A stretch of DNA of 64,000 nucleotides from Longibaculum muris (GCF_004343035.1 NZ_SMCQ01000012.1:1-64000), one strand, 5' to 3'. Shown: positions 53,128 through 62,237, counted from the stretch's first letter. Made by a program: numbers and translations. Notes: generated by a model from the sequence alone, not told the origin.

Positions 53128-53938
53128 TTTTTATTCCTCCATTTAATTTTTCAGCTGTCATAGTACTTAAAGCATCAATAAGATAAACTCTTAAACTTCC
53201 TGTTCCTGCATCTTGTTGTTGCACTTTTTGTTGGGCCAACTCTCCACTATACCCCATCAAAGCAACTGCACAACTCACGGTATCAAACATAGAATCTTGA
53301 TTCACTGCTACATAGGCTCCTAATATGGCACTTAACATACATCCAGTTCCAGTAATACGTGACATGTTAGGACAACCATTTCTTATAATAGTGGCATGGT
53401 TGGCATCAGCAATTATATCAATTGCTCCCGTAATGGCGATAATAGCACCTGTCCTTTGACTTAATTCTCTAGCAAAATCAATTGTTTCATCAAGATTTTC
53501 TTCATTAACAATATCGTTGATATCAGCATCAACACCCTTGGTTGTTCCAATACCTTGATAAACTGTTTTTATCTCAGAAATATTTCCTCGTATCACACTG
53601 AATTGTATTTTATTTAATAACCGAAATGTTGTCTCACTGCGAAATGAACTTGCTCCTGCTCCTACCGGATCTAAAATAACCGGATGATTCAAAGCATTGG
53701 CCTTCTGTCCTGCTTTTATCATAGCTTCTACAGTTCTTTCATTTAAAGTTCCAATATTAATCACTAAGGCTTGGCATATAGATGTAATATCTTCCACTTC
53801 TTTAATTTCATCAGCCATAATTGGACTTCCATGAACTGCTAATATAGCATTGGCACAATCATTCATTGTTACTGAATTGGTTATACAATGTACTAAAGGT
53901 TTTTGAATCTTTACATTATTCATTATTTTTTCAAACAT
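53114..53938 (-). CDS. thiM: Hydroxyethylthiazole kinase ThiM
   Basis: A 274-aa kinase that salvages the thiazole. Blocks: PLVHCITNSVTMNDCANAIL at the start, LDPVGAGASSFR, RGNISEI and the GTGCMLSAILGAY ATP site. First gene of the operon; GGAGG is 6 bases before the ATG. Together with thiE and thiD this is a salvage operon, without de novo thiC/thiG. Confidence 0.96.
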   Translation of the reverse strand: MFEKIMNNVKIQKPLVHCITNSVTMNDCANAILAVHGSPIMADEIKEVEDITSICQALVINIGTLNERTVEAMIKAGQKANALNHPVILDPVGAGASSFRSETTFRLLNKIQFSVIRGNISEIKTVYQGIGTTKGVDADINDIVNEENLDETIDFARELSQRTGAIIAITGAIDIIADANHATIIRNGCPNMSRITGTGCMLSAILGAYVAVNQDSMFDTVSCAVALMGYSGELAQQKVQQQDAGTGSLRVYLIDALSTMTAEKLNGGIKIEER

Positions 53939-53959
53939 ATTATTCCTCCATCAACAAAA

Positions 53960-53989
53960 AAGTGATATGCCACGTATGGTATATCACTT
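53960..53989 (-). terminator. Expression-platform terminator of the TPP riboswitch
   Basis: AAGTGATAT and ATATCACTT with inner CCA/TGG pairs form a long stem; TTTTTTG follows on the minus strand. It is upstream of the thiM ribosome site, so TPP binding should stop transcription. Confidence 0.85.
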
Positions 53990-54000
53990 CACAAAATCTA

Positions 54001-54086
54001 AGTTCCTATCCCTACGTTGGCATTACCCAAATCAGGTGCGGTCGAAGTTCACAACTTCCTCTCAGCCTATATATAAGCTCCCGTTC
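54001..54086 (-). ncRNA. TPP riboswitch (THI box)
   Basis: Minus-strand motifs in the right order: GGGAGC, CTGAGAGGAAG, GACCGCACCTGATTTGGGTA with the conserved CCTGATTTGGGTAATGCC core, and GTAGGGA. This is the conserved THI element. It controls the following thiM-thiE-HAD-thiD operon in cis. Confidence 0.95.
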
Positions 54087-54097
54087 TTGATATATTT

Positions 54098-54126
54098 ATT
54101 ATAATCTTTCCTAACAAACTCGTCAA
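54098..54126 (-). promoter_or_regulatory. Promoter of the thiamine operon
   Basis: TTGACG (54126-54121), 17 bp, TATAAT (54103-54098), about 10 bases before the riboswitch. Confidence 0.85.
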
Positions 54127-54149
54127 TGTCATTCAATACATAGATATCA

Positions 54150-54989
54150 TTATGATAATATCTTTTCAATATACTGTTGATGTTGAGATTCTGGTATATC
54201 TAGTAAATCCATTACCTCATCAATTGTATAACTATGCTTCGTGATTAACTTCTTTATAAATTCAATCGTTTTATTCATCTCTCCCTCAGCATATCCTTTA
54301 ATTTCACCATATTTTTCTCCTTCCATGTAACCTTCATCTCTTATCTTCTGCCAGATTTCACACATCTCTCTCTTTCCTCCTTCACTCTCTTTGTAATACC
54401 CTACCTGTTTCTTCAACACTTCATAATTCATACTCTCAACTTCTTTGCACATAAAGTCATGCATCAGTCTCCCTAGCTCAGTATCATCCTGTATTGATGC
54501 ATTCACATAGATGATTTCTGTTTCATCATCAAAGCTCTCTCCATTTTCAACAATCCTTCTTCTCACATGATAGATAGGTAGATCATATCCCAATACATCT
54601 TCTTCCGTTATAAATATAACAATTGTCTTTGGAATCTCTCTCCATTTCTCATTTGGAAAGCTTAGAAATGAATCAATCAGACTCTGATGATACCTTGCCC
54701 GCTTGGGATGGGCGCCTGCTTCATCTCTCTGTACTTCGATATTGATGTAATGACCCCTATTGTCTTTAACCAATACATCAATTGTCAGTGATCTGCCAAG
54801 GAGATTCTTAAGGTCATACTGGGAATCATTCTCAATGATTTCCACATGCTCATCAAGGATAATATCCAAGAGGAGCTGAATACAATCCTGATTCTTGAAG
54901 ATGATTCTCATAAAGTCATCATCGATCAGTCTAAGCGAGGCAATGAGATCATCATAGGACAAACTTTTTTCTAGAACACTTGTAGTCAT
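54150..54989 (-). CDS. Rpn-family PD-(D/E)XK nuclease / transposase-like protein
   Basis: A 279-aa protein of the recombination-promoting nuclease family. The nuclease core shows SLTIDVLVKDNRGHYINIEVQRDE (D...ExQ form of the PD-(D/E)XK motif) after a DDDFMRIIF start; the C-terminus has EGEKYGEIKGYAEGE repeats and a short helical tail. Start ATG 54989 after GAAGGTG. Base composition is visibly richer in G/C than the neighbours, suggesting acquisition. These genes are often multicopy in gut Firmicutes. Confidence 0.8.
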   Translation of the reverse strand: MTTSVLEKSLSYDDLIASLRLIDDDFMRIIFKNQDCIQLLLDIILDEHVEIIENDSQYDLKNLLGRSLTIDVLVKDNRGHYINIEVQRDEAGAHPKRARYHQSLIDSFLSFPNEKWREIPKTIVIFITEEDVLGYDLPIYHVRRRIVENGESFDDETEIIYVNASIQDDTELGRLMHDFMCKEVESMNYEVLKKQVGYYKESEGGKREMCEIWQKIRDEGYMEGEKYGEIKGYAEGEMNKTIEFIKKLITKHSYTIDEVMDLLDIPESQHQQYIEKILS

Positions 54990-55166
54990 AGAACACCTTC
55001 TTTCTAGGGAAGGATCTCTTATACAAAGATTATACAACAATATTTGCTTATAGTAAATAGATATAGAAAACACAAAAAGAGTCCTTAAGATCATATGTAC
55101 AAAAAAACCTTCCCTACTACTTATATACGCAAAAAAATTCAATTTTTCTTTTTATTTTTGAAAAAA

Positions 55167-55191
55167 AAGAAATAGAATTGTTCTATTTCTT
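55167..55191 (-). terminator. Terminator after the ParB/Noc gene
   Basis: AAGAAATAGAA and TTCTATTTCTT, 11-bp stem with 3-base loop, then a T run on the minus strand. Confidence 0.85.
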
Positions 55192-55950
55192 CATTCGAAT
55201 TGTATATATCACTTCATCTTCTAATTCTTGTGTATCAGCAATCACTTCTACACCCGCTTGTTCTACCATTTGAATTGCTTGTTGGATTGTATTCATCGCA
55301 ATTTTTAAGTTCTGAGAAATACTCTTTGTTTTTGCTTTTGGTTTTTTAGGTTCAATCTTACTCTTGATCTTCTGTTCAGTTTGTTCAACATTTAAACCTT
55401 TATCCATAATTTCTCTTAACATATTATTTTGTTTGGCTGTTGTATCAAGTTTTAACAAAGCTCTAGCATGACGTTCTGTAATATCTCTACGTCTTACTGC
55501 TTCTTGAACAGTCATTGGTAATTGTAATAGTCTTAATTTATTAGCAATTGTTGATTGTTTTTTACCAACTTTTTGAGCTAATTGTTCCTGAGTTAGATTT
55601 TGTGTATCTAATAATTGTTGATAAGCTAAAGCTTCTTCAATAGGAGATAAATTTTCTCTTTGAATATTTTCAACAATAGCTGCTGTAGCAGTCTGCTTTT
55701 CATCAAGCTCTTGAACAAGACAAGGAACTTCTTGTAAACCTGCTAATTTACATGCTCGAAATCTTCTTTCTCCTACAACAATTTGATATTTTCCTTGATA
55801 TGGTCTTACTACAATAGGTTGCAATAAACCATTTTGTTGAATAGAAACAGACAATTCCTGAATCTTTTCTTTTTCAAAATGTGTTCTTGGTTGTTTTTCA
55901 TTCGCTTCAAGCTTATTAATATCAATAAATTTATACATTGGTTCTTTCAC
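55183..55950 (-). CDS. noc: ParB/Noc-family DNA-binding protein
   Basis: A 255-aa CTP-switch type protein: ParB N-domain with QPRTHFEKEKIQEL, QNGLLQPIVVRP and GERRFRACKLAG, then an HTH (LTQEQLAQKVGKKQSTIANKLRLL) and a C-terminal dimer domain. No parA is adjacent and the nearest oriC-side genes are rsmG/mnmG, as for Bacillus noc, so nucleoid occlusion protein is favoured, with Spo0J/ParB the alternative. GTG 55950 with GAGGGAG at a good distance is preferred to ATG 55980, which lacks a ribosome site. Confidence 0.8.
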   Translation of the reverse strand: MKEPMYKFIDINKLEANEKQPRTHFEKEKIQELSVSIQQNGLLQPIVVRPYQGKYQIVVGERRFRACKLAGLQEVPCLVQELDEKQTATAAIVENIQRENLSPIEEALAYQQLLDTQNLTQEQLAQKVGKKQSTIANKLRLLQLPMTVQEAVRRRDITERHARALLKLDTTAKQNNMLREIMDKGLNVEQTEQKIKSKIEPKKPKAKTKSISQNLKIAMNTIQQAIQMVEQAGVEVIADTQELEDEVIYTIRMKK

Positions 55951-56036
55951 AAACTTCACTCCCTCTACAATACGTTTCATATTATAACATTTTTCCTATC
56001 AAAACAAAAGAATTGTTTCATTGTAGAAAAATAAAA

Positions 56037-56056
56037 AGAAGGAATAATCTCCTTCT
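56037..56056 (-). terminator. Terminator after the aldolase-like gene
   Basis: AGAAGGA and TCCTTCT, 7-bp stem, followed by TTTTATTTTT on the minus strand; ends the pflD operon. Confidence 0.8.
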
Positions 56057-56735
56057 ATAAATCACAGATTCCTGTTCCTTCTCCATACATTGCATACCAG
56101 TCACTATTGAAATCATCAACAGCTTTTTCAATACTTGGGTTTTTAAAGATTGTCTTTAATACATCTACTGGTGCTGTAATCGCATGTGCTCCATAATTCA
56201 ATGAATCTCTCACTTGTTGAACACCCTTAAAGCTTGCTGCTATAATCTTACAATCATAACCATCCATTGTAATACGAGAAGATAATTCATTAATTAATTC
56301 CATTGGATCACTTCCTAAGTTTCCAATTCTATTGACATATGGTGCAATATAATCTGCTCCTGCTGCTAAAGCCATATAAGCTTGCATTAAATCATAAACC
56401 GCAGTTGCAGTGACATGAACACCTTCACTCTTTAAGATTTTAATTGCTTTAACTCCCTCATAAGAAACTGGTACTTTAATATAAACTTGATCATCAATTT
56501 CTGCTAAAATACGATGAGCTTCTTTAACGATTGTTTCACAATCTTTAGAAATAACTTGGATATGTAAGCTTCTATCCATTCCAATAATACTTCTAATTTC
56601 ACGCATATGTTCAAAGAAGTTCTTTGGACTTGTTTTTTTAACAATTGATGGATTGCTTGTCACTCCTACAATTGGCATGTGATCTACTGCATCTTTAATT
56701 TCTTCTAAGTCTACTGTGTCAATAATAAATTCCAT
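56055..56735 (-). CDS. fsa: Fructose-6-phosphate aldolase / transaldolase-like protein
   Basis: A 226-aa small transaldolase-family protein of the FSA (MipB/TalC) type. Asp6 in MEFIIDT, the substrate loop GVTSNPSI, the Schiff-base Lys87 in YIKVPVSYEG, and ADYIAPYVNRI and AASFKGVQQV all match FSA. It follows the activase gene by 12 bp. E. coli fsaB lies beside pflD/pflC in the same way, so it probably cleaves the ketose product of the glycyl radical enzyme. Confidence 0.9.
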   Translation of the reverse strand: MEFIIDTVDLEEIKDAVDHMPIVGVTSNPSIVKKTSPKNFFEHMREIRSIIGMDRSLHIQVISKDCETIVKEAHRILAEIDDQVYIKVPVSYEGVKAIKILKSEGVHVTATAVYDLMQAYMALAAGADYIAPYVNRIGNLGSDPMELINELSSRITMDGYDCKIIAASFKGVQQVRDSLNYGAHAITAPVDVLKTIFKNPSIEKAVDDFNSDWYAMYGEGTGICDL

Positions 56736-56747
56736 TTTCCTTTTCTC

Positions 56748-57662
56748 CTATTCAATAATTAAATTTTTTAAACCTGTAGAATAAACAATGTCATAGAAAT
56801 GTTGCATTTCTTTCTTATTAAACATTTGATATTCTCCTAATCCATATTCTAAATCAACTAATGAATATTTTGATGAAGCCAATGGATTATAATTTAATAA
56901 TTCATATTTAACTTCACTATCTATATTCACTAAGAATTTAGCAATGGATATTATATTGTTATCAGTTGCACTCATTAAAGGAATCAATGGTGTTCTGATA
57001 ATAACCTTGTTTTTATGTTCACTTTCTAATATATATTGTATATGATTTTTTATCTTTAAGGAAGATACTCCTGTATATTCTTGATGTTTTTTCTCATCAA
57101 AGATTTTAAAATCAGCATAGATTAAATCTAAATAAGGTAAGGCTTGTTGTAACAAGTCTAATGATGTATATAAAGATGTTTCTATCGCAGTATGGATTCC
57201 TTCTTCTTTACATCTTTTGAGTATTTCAATTAAGAACGTTCCTTGCATAAAAGGTTCTCCACCTGAGAAAGTGACACCTCCACCATTTCTAAAGAAAACT
57301 TCATCTGCTTTAATTTTTTCAATAAGTTCTTCAATATCATATTCTTGACTATCATAACGAATGGCAGAAGCTGGACAGGCTTTTATCAAATTATCAAAAT
57401 CACCTTGGTATTCTAAATTGAAATAAGGTCGATTATTTTGATATGTCATTTGATCAGCTTTTGCAAATTGTTCACAACGACGACAATGGATACAACTATT
57501 TTCAAAATAAATTGGACGACGTTTAGATGAAAGTCCTTCCGGATTTTGACACCATTGACAACGCAAAGGACAACCTTTAAAGAAAACTGTTGTTCGTAAT
57601 CCATGACCATCATGAACAGCGAATCGTTTGATATCAAATACCAATGCTTTAGATATCTTCAT
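56748..57662 (-). CDS. pflC: Glycyl radical enzyme activase PflC-like
   Basis: A 304-aa radical SAM activase. Cluster motif KGCPLRCQWC; SAM motif FSGGEPFMQG. The ferredoxin insert is reduced: CIHCRRC followed by a single later ACPAS gives four Cys, enough for only one [4Fe-4S] cluster, while the other activase in this window has two. I start at ATG 57662, which overlaps the end of the pflD gene by 14 bp; upstream in-frame codons are inside pflD. Confidence 0.9.
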   Translation of the reverse strand: MKISKALVFDIKRFAVHDGHGLRTTVFFKGCPLRCQWCQNPEGLSSKRRPIYFENSCIHCRRCEQFAKADQMTYQNNRPYFNLEYQGDFDNLIKACPASAIRYDSQEYDIEELIEKIKADEVFFRNGGGVTFSGGEPFMQGTFLIEILKRCKEEGIHTAIETSLYTSLDLLQQALPYLDLIYADFKIFDEKKHQEYTGVSSLKIKNHIQYILESEHKNKVIIRTPLIPLMSATDNNIISIAKFLVNIDSEVKYELLNYNPLASSKYSLVDLEYGLGEYQMFNKKEMQHFYDIVYSTGLKNLIIE

Positions 57663-60003
57663 ATGCTGTTCTCGCAATGATTTCATCTTGAAGTTTTCCT
57701 GCCAATTCAACGAAATATGCTGTATATCCTGCTACACGAATTGTTAGTGAACGATGACGTTCTGGATGAGCTTTGGCATCTAATAAATCTTCTCGTCTAA
57801 CAACATTGAATTGAATATGAGGAACTTCTAAATCGACAAAAGCTCGTAAGAAGGATTCAAACTTGTTCATTCCTGCTTCTGTTTTAAAGAATTCTGGTAA
57901 GAATTTCATATTTAATAGTCCACCATTTGTCGTAAGTGAGTTATTCAATCTAGAGACTGATTTTAAGACAGCAGTTGGACCTGATAAATCACGTCCATAA
58001 ACTGGTGACATGCCTCCATCAGCTAAAGGTGTTAAAGCATTTCTTCCATCCGGTGAAGCTCCAACATTTTCTCCCATTGGTACATGGGCAGAAACAGTAT
58101 ACATACCTGTATGATAAGGACCTCCACGATAATTTGTATAATCTTTCATTCTTTCTCTAAAATACTCAGCCCATTTAGCTCCCATTTGATCAACCCAGGC
58201 AATATCATTTCCATACTTTGGTGCTTTATTCAACAACATTGTTTGTGTAATTTCATGACCTTTATAATCATCTTGTAAAGCAGTTAAAAGTTCCTGCCTT
58301 GAAATCATTTTTTCATCATATACAAGTTCTTTAATCGCAGACAAGGAATCAGCTAAGTTTGCAATTTGAATCATTTGTATTCCTGATAAATTATATTTAG
58401 CTCCTCCACGTGTCACATCGATTCCTTTCTCTAAACAATCATCAATGACAGTAGATAGGAATGCTGTAGGTAAACAATCTTGATGAGCTTTTTCAACAAC
58501 AATTTCTGCTTTCATCATTCTTTCAATAAAATGATTAATTTGTTGCTGGAAAGCTTTTTCTAAATCTTCAAATGTTTCATATGTTTCTAAGCTTCCTAAA
58601 TCTAAACCAATTTGTTCACCTGTTAGTAAACATTTTCCATGATTTAAAGTTAATTCAAGTGCCTTGTTGAAGTTAAACATTGCAGCATCACTCCAACCTA
58701 AGCTATTACCATGAGTTGTTAATTCAACACAACCGACAATTGCATAATTGAGCGCATCTTTTCTTTCAATACCTAAATCTTTCGTCATTGTTTTAACAAT
58801 CGCTTCATCATTAAAGAATTGTGGCATTCCACTTCCCTTAGCAACAACTTCTATAGCTGCCTGCATCAATTCATGAGAAGAATTTTTATTTAATCTCACT
58901 GATAAATTAGGTTGAGGTAAACCAAGATGATATTGAGCTTTTAAACAAAGTAGTGACAATTCATTATAAGTATCATTGCCAAATTCATCTAGTCCTCCTA
59001 AAGCAATATTAAAACCAATTGGGAATCCTGCAAAATATTTGGCACTATGTTGATTTCTTAAATAAACAATTTCATTAAATTTTAACCATAAACATTCTAA
59101 TAATTCTAAAGCATATTGATCATCAATCAATCCTTTTGCTTTATCTCTTTGATAATAAGGATATAAGTATTGATCCATTCTTCCTGGTGAGAAAGATGAT
59201 GCATTAGATTCCATATGCAATATCACAAATAAGAACCATAAAGATTGAATAGCTTCATGAAATGTCACAGGTGGTCTTTTTGATAAATTCAAACAATTAT
59301 TAGCTACAGTCTGTAATGATTTTTGAAGTGCTGGTTCAACGCTAGGAATCATTTCTTCAATATAATCATGATATCTTTTCATAAATGCACAAGCCCCTTC
59401 TAGAACAATGATTGTACATTCATAAAATTCTCTTTGACTCTCATCACATGTCTTTAACTTCTCTTTGGCTTTTTCCATTAATCCTTGAGGACCTAATCTT
59501 AACCAAAGTGCAGAATCCGGACAAATATGCCCTTGAGCATGATCTTTTTGATTAATCTTTACAACCTTAGCAATCGCATTAATTTCTTCACCATAATTTT
59601 GTTTAATCACATCTTCCATAGAATGACCTTGCCAATAAGGATAAATAGATTCCCTAAATTCCTTTATATCTTCATCTTTGACTAAAAATTGATCTTGAGG
59701 TCTAGTTGGAAGTGTCTCAAATTCTTGATTAATCCATGAACATCCACTTTCAGGAAAAACCACACCATAACGAACACCCTTTGTACGATTTCCTACAATC
59801 AATTCTTCTTTTTCTACACCAATTTCCATTTCTTCTAAAGCTGCACGTAATGATAAAGCTCTTTTTTTAGGAACTGATAAATCTTCATTTTCTTTGTAAA
59901 CACGGGTAATGATACGAGCTTGTTCAATTGATGCATAACGTGGATCAGATAACATCTTTTCTTTTAATAACTCAATTCTTTTTGTTTGATATAAATTATC
60001 CAT
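57649..60003 (-). CDS. pflD: Glycyl radical enzyme, PflD-type
   Basis: A 784-aa glycyl radical enzyme. Thiyl Cys425 and Glu427 lie in AIVGCVELTTHG; radical Gly759 lies in RVAGYTAYF. GNRTKGVRYGVVFPE and FAGFPIGFN resemble E. coli PflD as I recall it. With a lone active-site Cys and Glu it is a dehydratase/lyase type, not pyruvate formate-lyase. A link to anhydrosugar phosphate breakdown is suggested by the FSA-like partner. Encoded between its DeoR regulator and its activase. Confidence 0.9.
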   Translation of the reverse strand: MDNLYQTKRIELLKEKMLSDPRYASIEQARIITRVYKENEDLSVPKKRALSLRAALEEMEIGVEKEELIVGNRTKGVRYGVVFPESGCSWINQEFETLPTRPQDQFLVKDEDIKEFRESIYPYWQGHSMEDVIKQNYGEEINAIAKVVKINQKDHAQGHICPDSALWLRLGPQGLMEKAKEKLKTCDESQREFYECTIIVLEGACAFMKRYHDYIEEMIPSVEPALQKSLQTVANNCLNLSKRPPVTFHEAIQSLWFLFVILHMESNASSFSPGRMDQYLYPYYQRDKAKGLIDDQYALELLECLWLKFNEIVYLRNQHSAKYFAGFPIGFNIALGGLDEFGNDTYNELSLLCLKAQYHLGLPQPNLSVRLNKNSSHELMQAAIEVVAKGSGMPQFFNDEAIVKTMTKDLGIERKDALNYAIVGCVELTTHGNSLGWSDAAMFNFNKALELTLNHGKCLLTGEQIGLDLGSLETYETFEDLEKAFQQQINHFIERMMKAEIVVEKAHQDCLPTAFLSTVIDDCLEKGIDVTRGGAKYNLSGIQMIQIANLADSLSAIKELVYDEKMISRQELLTALQDDYKGHEITQTMLLNKAPKYGNDIAWVDQMGAKWAEYFRERMKDYTNYRGGPYHTGMYTVSAHVPMGENVGASPDGRNALTPLADGGMSPVYGRDLSGPTAVLKSVSRLNNSLTTNGGLLNMKFLPEFFKTEAGMNKFESFLRAFVDLEVPHIQFNVVRREDLLDAKAHPERHRSLTIRVAGYTAYFVELAGKLQDEIIARTAYEDI

Positions 60004-60012
60004 AAGTTCCTC

Positions 60013-60783
60013 CTATCTAATAATCAATCCATATTCTTCTAATATTTCTTTTCTTTTGTTTGACAACTCTTTAGAAACAATGAGACCACTAATATCATTT
60101 AAAGAAGCAAAAATATAATTACCATCTTCTTTTAACTTTCTTTCCTCACATAAAAGATAACTCTTTTGACTTTGTTCAATCACACTTTTTTTCATCATAC
60201 CATCATCAATATGATAAGTAGAAAGTTTCCCATTAACTGTATCAACCCCAACAACACCTAAAAAAGATTTATCAATCTTAAATAATTTTACCATTTCTAA
60301 CGCTAAGGTTCCCCAAAAACCATCACCTTCTTGATTTAATTGTCCACCAATAAATATCATTGCAATATGTTGACAATGATTAAGGATATTAAGTACATCA
60401 ATCATATTCGTAATCACTGTAACTTGTAACGTGGATTCTCTTAACAATTTAGCAATTTCAAGACTTGTCAAAGAAACATCTAAAAAGATCGTATCTTGAT
60501 TTTCAATCAATTCAAAAGCCTTTTTACCTATTACAATTCTTTCATCATTAGGAGTTTTCTTACGATCTTCACTATTATACAAATGCGGATTTAAACGAAC
60601 ACTCACTGCTCCTCCATAAGCTTTTTTCAATAATCCTTTTTTCTCTAACAAAGCCAAATCTTTACGAATACAATCTTCTGTCACTTCAAACTTTAAGCTT
60701 AAATCTTTGACTCGAACACTGCCTTCTGCATTGACTTGAGAAACAATACTTTCTTGACGTTCTTGCGCAAACACAATCATCAC
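60013..60783 (-). CDS. DeoR-family regulator of the pflD operon
   Basis: A 256-aa DeoR protein: HTH VRVKDLSLKFEVTEDCIRKDLALLEKKGLL in outline, then the DeoRC domain (TVITNMIDVLNIL, FIGGQLNQEGDGFWG, SFLGVVGVDTVNG). It likely senses a sugar phosphate. First gene of the operon, 9 bp before pflD. The promoter upstream is bracketed by a perfect inverted 15-bp repeat pair, the likely operators. Confidence 0.88.
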   Translation of the reverse strand: MMIVFAQERQESIVSQVNAEGSVRVKDLSLKFEVTEDCIRKDLALLEKKGLLKKAYGGAVSVRLNPHLYNSEDRKKTPNDERIVIGKKAFELIENQDTIFLDVSLTSLEIAKLLRESTLQVTVITNMIDVLNILNHCQHIAMIFIGGQLNQEGDGFWGTLALEMVKLFKIDKSFLGVVGVDTVNGKLSTYHIDDGMMKKSVIEQSQKSYLLCEERKLKEDGNYIFASLNDISGLIVSKELSNKRKEILEEYGLIIR

Positions 60784-60800
60784 TCCTTTCGTATTATTTA

Positions 60801-60879
60801 TTATTGTTTATTATTACTTCATCTTTATTATAAGTCATTATCCTTAAAAATCAAGACTTATTTCAATAATAAACAATAA
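60801..60879 (-). promoter_or_regulatory. pflD operon promoter flanked by inverted 15-bp operators
   Basis: Promoter TTGATT (60854-60849), 16 bp, TATAAT (60832-60827). TTATTGTTTATTATT at 60801-60815 (+) recurs exactly as its reverse complement at 60865-60879, so one copy lies upstream of the -35 and one downstream of the start. Centres are 64 bp apart, about six helical turns, suited to repressor looping. Confidence 0.7.
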
Positions 60880-60904
60880 AAAGATGAGATTATTTCCCAT
60901 CTTT
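60880..60904 (-). terminator. Terminator after the LytTR gene
   Basis: AAAGATG and CATCTTT pair around an 11-base loop; TTTATTG follows on the minus strand. Its T run merges into the upstream DeoR-type operator. Confidence 0.65.
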
Positions 60905-61519
60905 CTTATACTTTCTACCAATTGGTAGAACACAATCATGTAATAATACAATTTCATTAGATTTTGTTTCTTTAATCATCAATTTATTGACAATATAACT
61001 CTTATGAATCTGTATAAATTGATTTCTATTTAAGAGATTTATAACATGATTAAGTTGATCTCTAACTTTATATTCTCCACTCTTAGTATGAATGATAAGA
61101 TAATGTCCATAAGATTCTATATAAATAATTTGACTACTTTTTATTTGAATATAAGAATATCCCATTTTAAATGTTAATATTTGTTCAATATTTGCATAAA
61201 CATCTAAAATTAATTCAATCACACGTTGTAAATCTTCTGTCAAATGTTGTTTTCTTATAAAAGACAATGGATATTGTCCTAATGCAAGAAAAGCATAGTC
61301 TGATTTATCAATAATAAATATGCATGTATGTTGAGGACATTGTTTGTTTTTAAAATCAATGAAATCTTTTTCTTCTTTTATTTCTTTAAATATAATGATT
61401 GGTTTTTGAATATGTTGATAAGTTGTTTGTTTAAATTGAATAAAAGCTTGTTGTAAATGAGATTCAATACATTCTTTGATTTGTTGATCTTGAATATCAA
61501 TAATTATATTAATGTTCAT
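60890..61519 (-). CDS. LytTR-family DNA-binding protein
   Basis: A 209-aa protein. Residues 110-205 are a LytTR domain (YIQIKSSQIIYIESYGHYLIIHTKSGEYKV in outline; FIQIHKSYIVN and LPIGRKYK). The N-terminal 105 residues have receiver-like hydrophobic strands but no phospho-Asp motif or TKP-type Lys, so it is not a standard response regulator. Its ATG overlaps the membrane-protein gene by 11 bp, so the two act together, probably with the membrane protein as the sensor. Confidence 0.8.
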   Translation of the reverse strand: MNINIIIDIQDQQIKECIESHLQQAFIQFKQTTYQHIQKPIIIFKEIKEEKDFIDFKNKQCPQHTCIFIIDKSDYAFLALGQYPLSFIRKQHLTEDLQRVIELILDVYANIEQILTFKMGYSYIQIKSSQIIYIESYGHYLIIHTKSGEYKVRDQLNHVINLLNRNQFIQIHKSYIVNKLMIKETKSNEIVLLHDCVLPIGRKYKKDGK

Positions 61520-62144
61520 GTTTATTCACCATTTCAACATATTCAGCAAATCTCATTGTCTGATCTTTTAATGCTTCAATTAAATGATAAGGGTCACAAA
61601 CAACAACCCCTTGTTTCATGATAAACTCTATACCCGCTAAACAATTCTCCTTTTTAAAATAAAGATTATCTGGTTGGATACTCACTAATGAACCATCTTT
61701 TAAAGTTATATTAAAGATTATAGAATGTCCTTTCTGATTCCATAACATGTAAACATTGCTATAGGATAAAGTTATTTCTTTTATATTGTCTAATGGAATC
61801 TGAATATCATAGACTTGTTCACGCTGTAAGATATTTCTTATCACCTGCTGGTATTTAGCTAGTAACCCTTGTGAACTACAATATTTAAAATAATGCTCAT
61901 CAACAACAATAAATTGCCTATCTCCATAAGTAGCAGATGCAATTATAATAATTATTGTAAACATACTTAATATAAATATCCTAACATCGTTTCTAATTGA
62001 TGCATTATCTTTTAAAAACGGAAAAGACACAATCTGATTAATCATCATAACTGCAAAAAAATAAATACCTGGAATACTCAAAATAGCTTCAATCATAATC
62101 CTTTTTCTACTAACCAACCGTCCTATCATGACTTCTTTTTTCAT
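61509..62144 (-). CDS. Membrane protein paired with LytTR regulator
   Basis: A 211-aa protein of unknown family. Two N-terminal transmembrane helices (about 17-40 and 52-72) are followed by a cytosolic domain of about 135 residues with beta-rich character (DIQIPLDNIKEITLSYSNVYMLW), reminiscent of bacterial PH-like domains; this is a guess. Start at ATG 62144 after GGGGTG; the GTG three codons earlier is the ribosome site itself. It is probably the partner of the overlapping LytTR gene, in the way small membrane proteins inhibit LytTR regulators. Confidence 0.65.
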   Translation of the reverse strand: MKKEVMIGRLVSRKRIMIEAILSIPGIYFFAVMMINQIVSFPFLKDNASIRNDVRIFILSMFTIIIIIASATYGDRQFIVVDEHYFKYCSSQGLLAKYQQVIRNILQREQVYDIQIPLDNIKEITLSYSNVYMLWNQKGHSIIFNITLKDGSLVSIQPDNLYFKKENCLAGIEFIMKQGVVVCDPYHLIEALKDQTMRFAEYVEMVNKHEH

Positions 62145-62237
62145 TTTATTCACCCCTTACAATGACATTATAGCTTATCTTCAACAAATAAAAACCCCTT
62201 TGTCCTAAGTCACCTTTTCATATCCTCAACAACAAAA

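Noticed and set aside
54990-55142. 51-residue upstream extension of the Rpn-type protein
   Set aside because: The extension is hydrophobic, A/T-rich leader sequence; ATG 54989 has a GAAGGTG ribosome site and starts the conserved domain.
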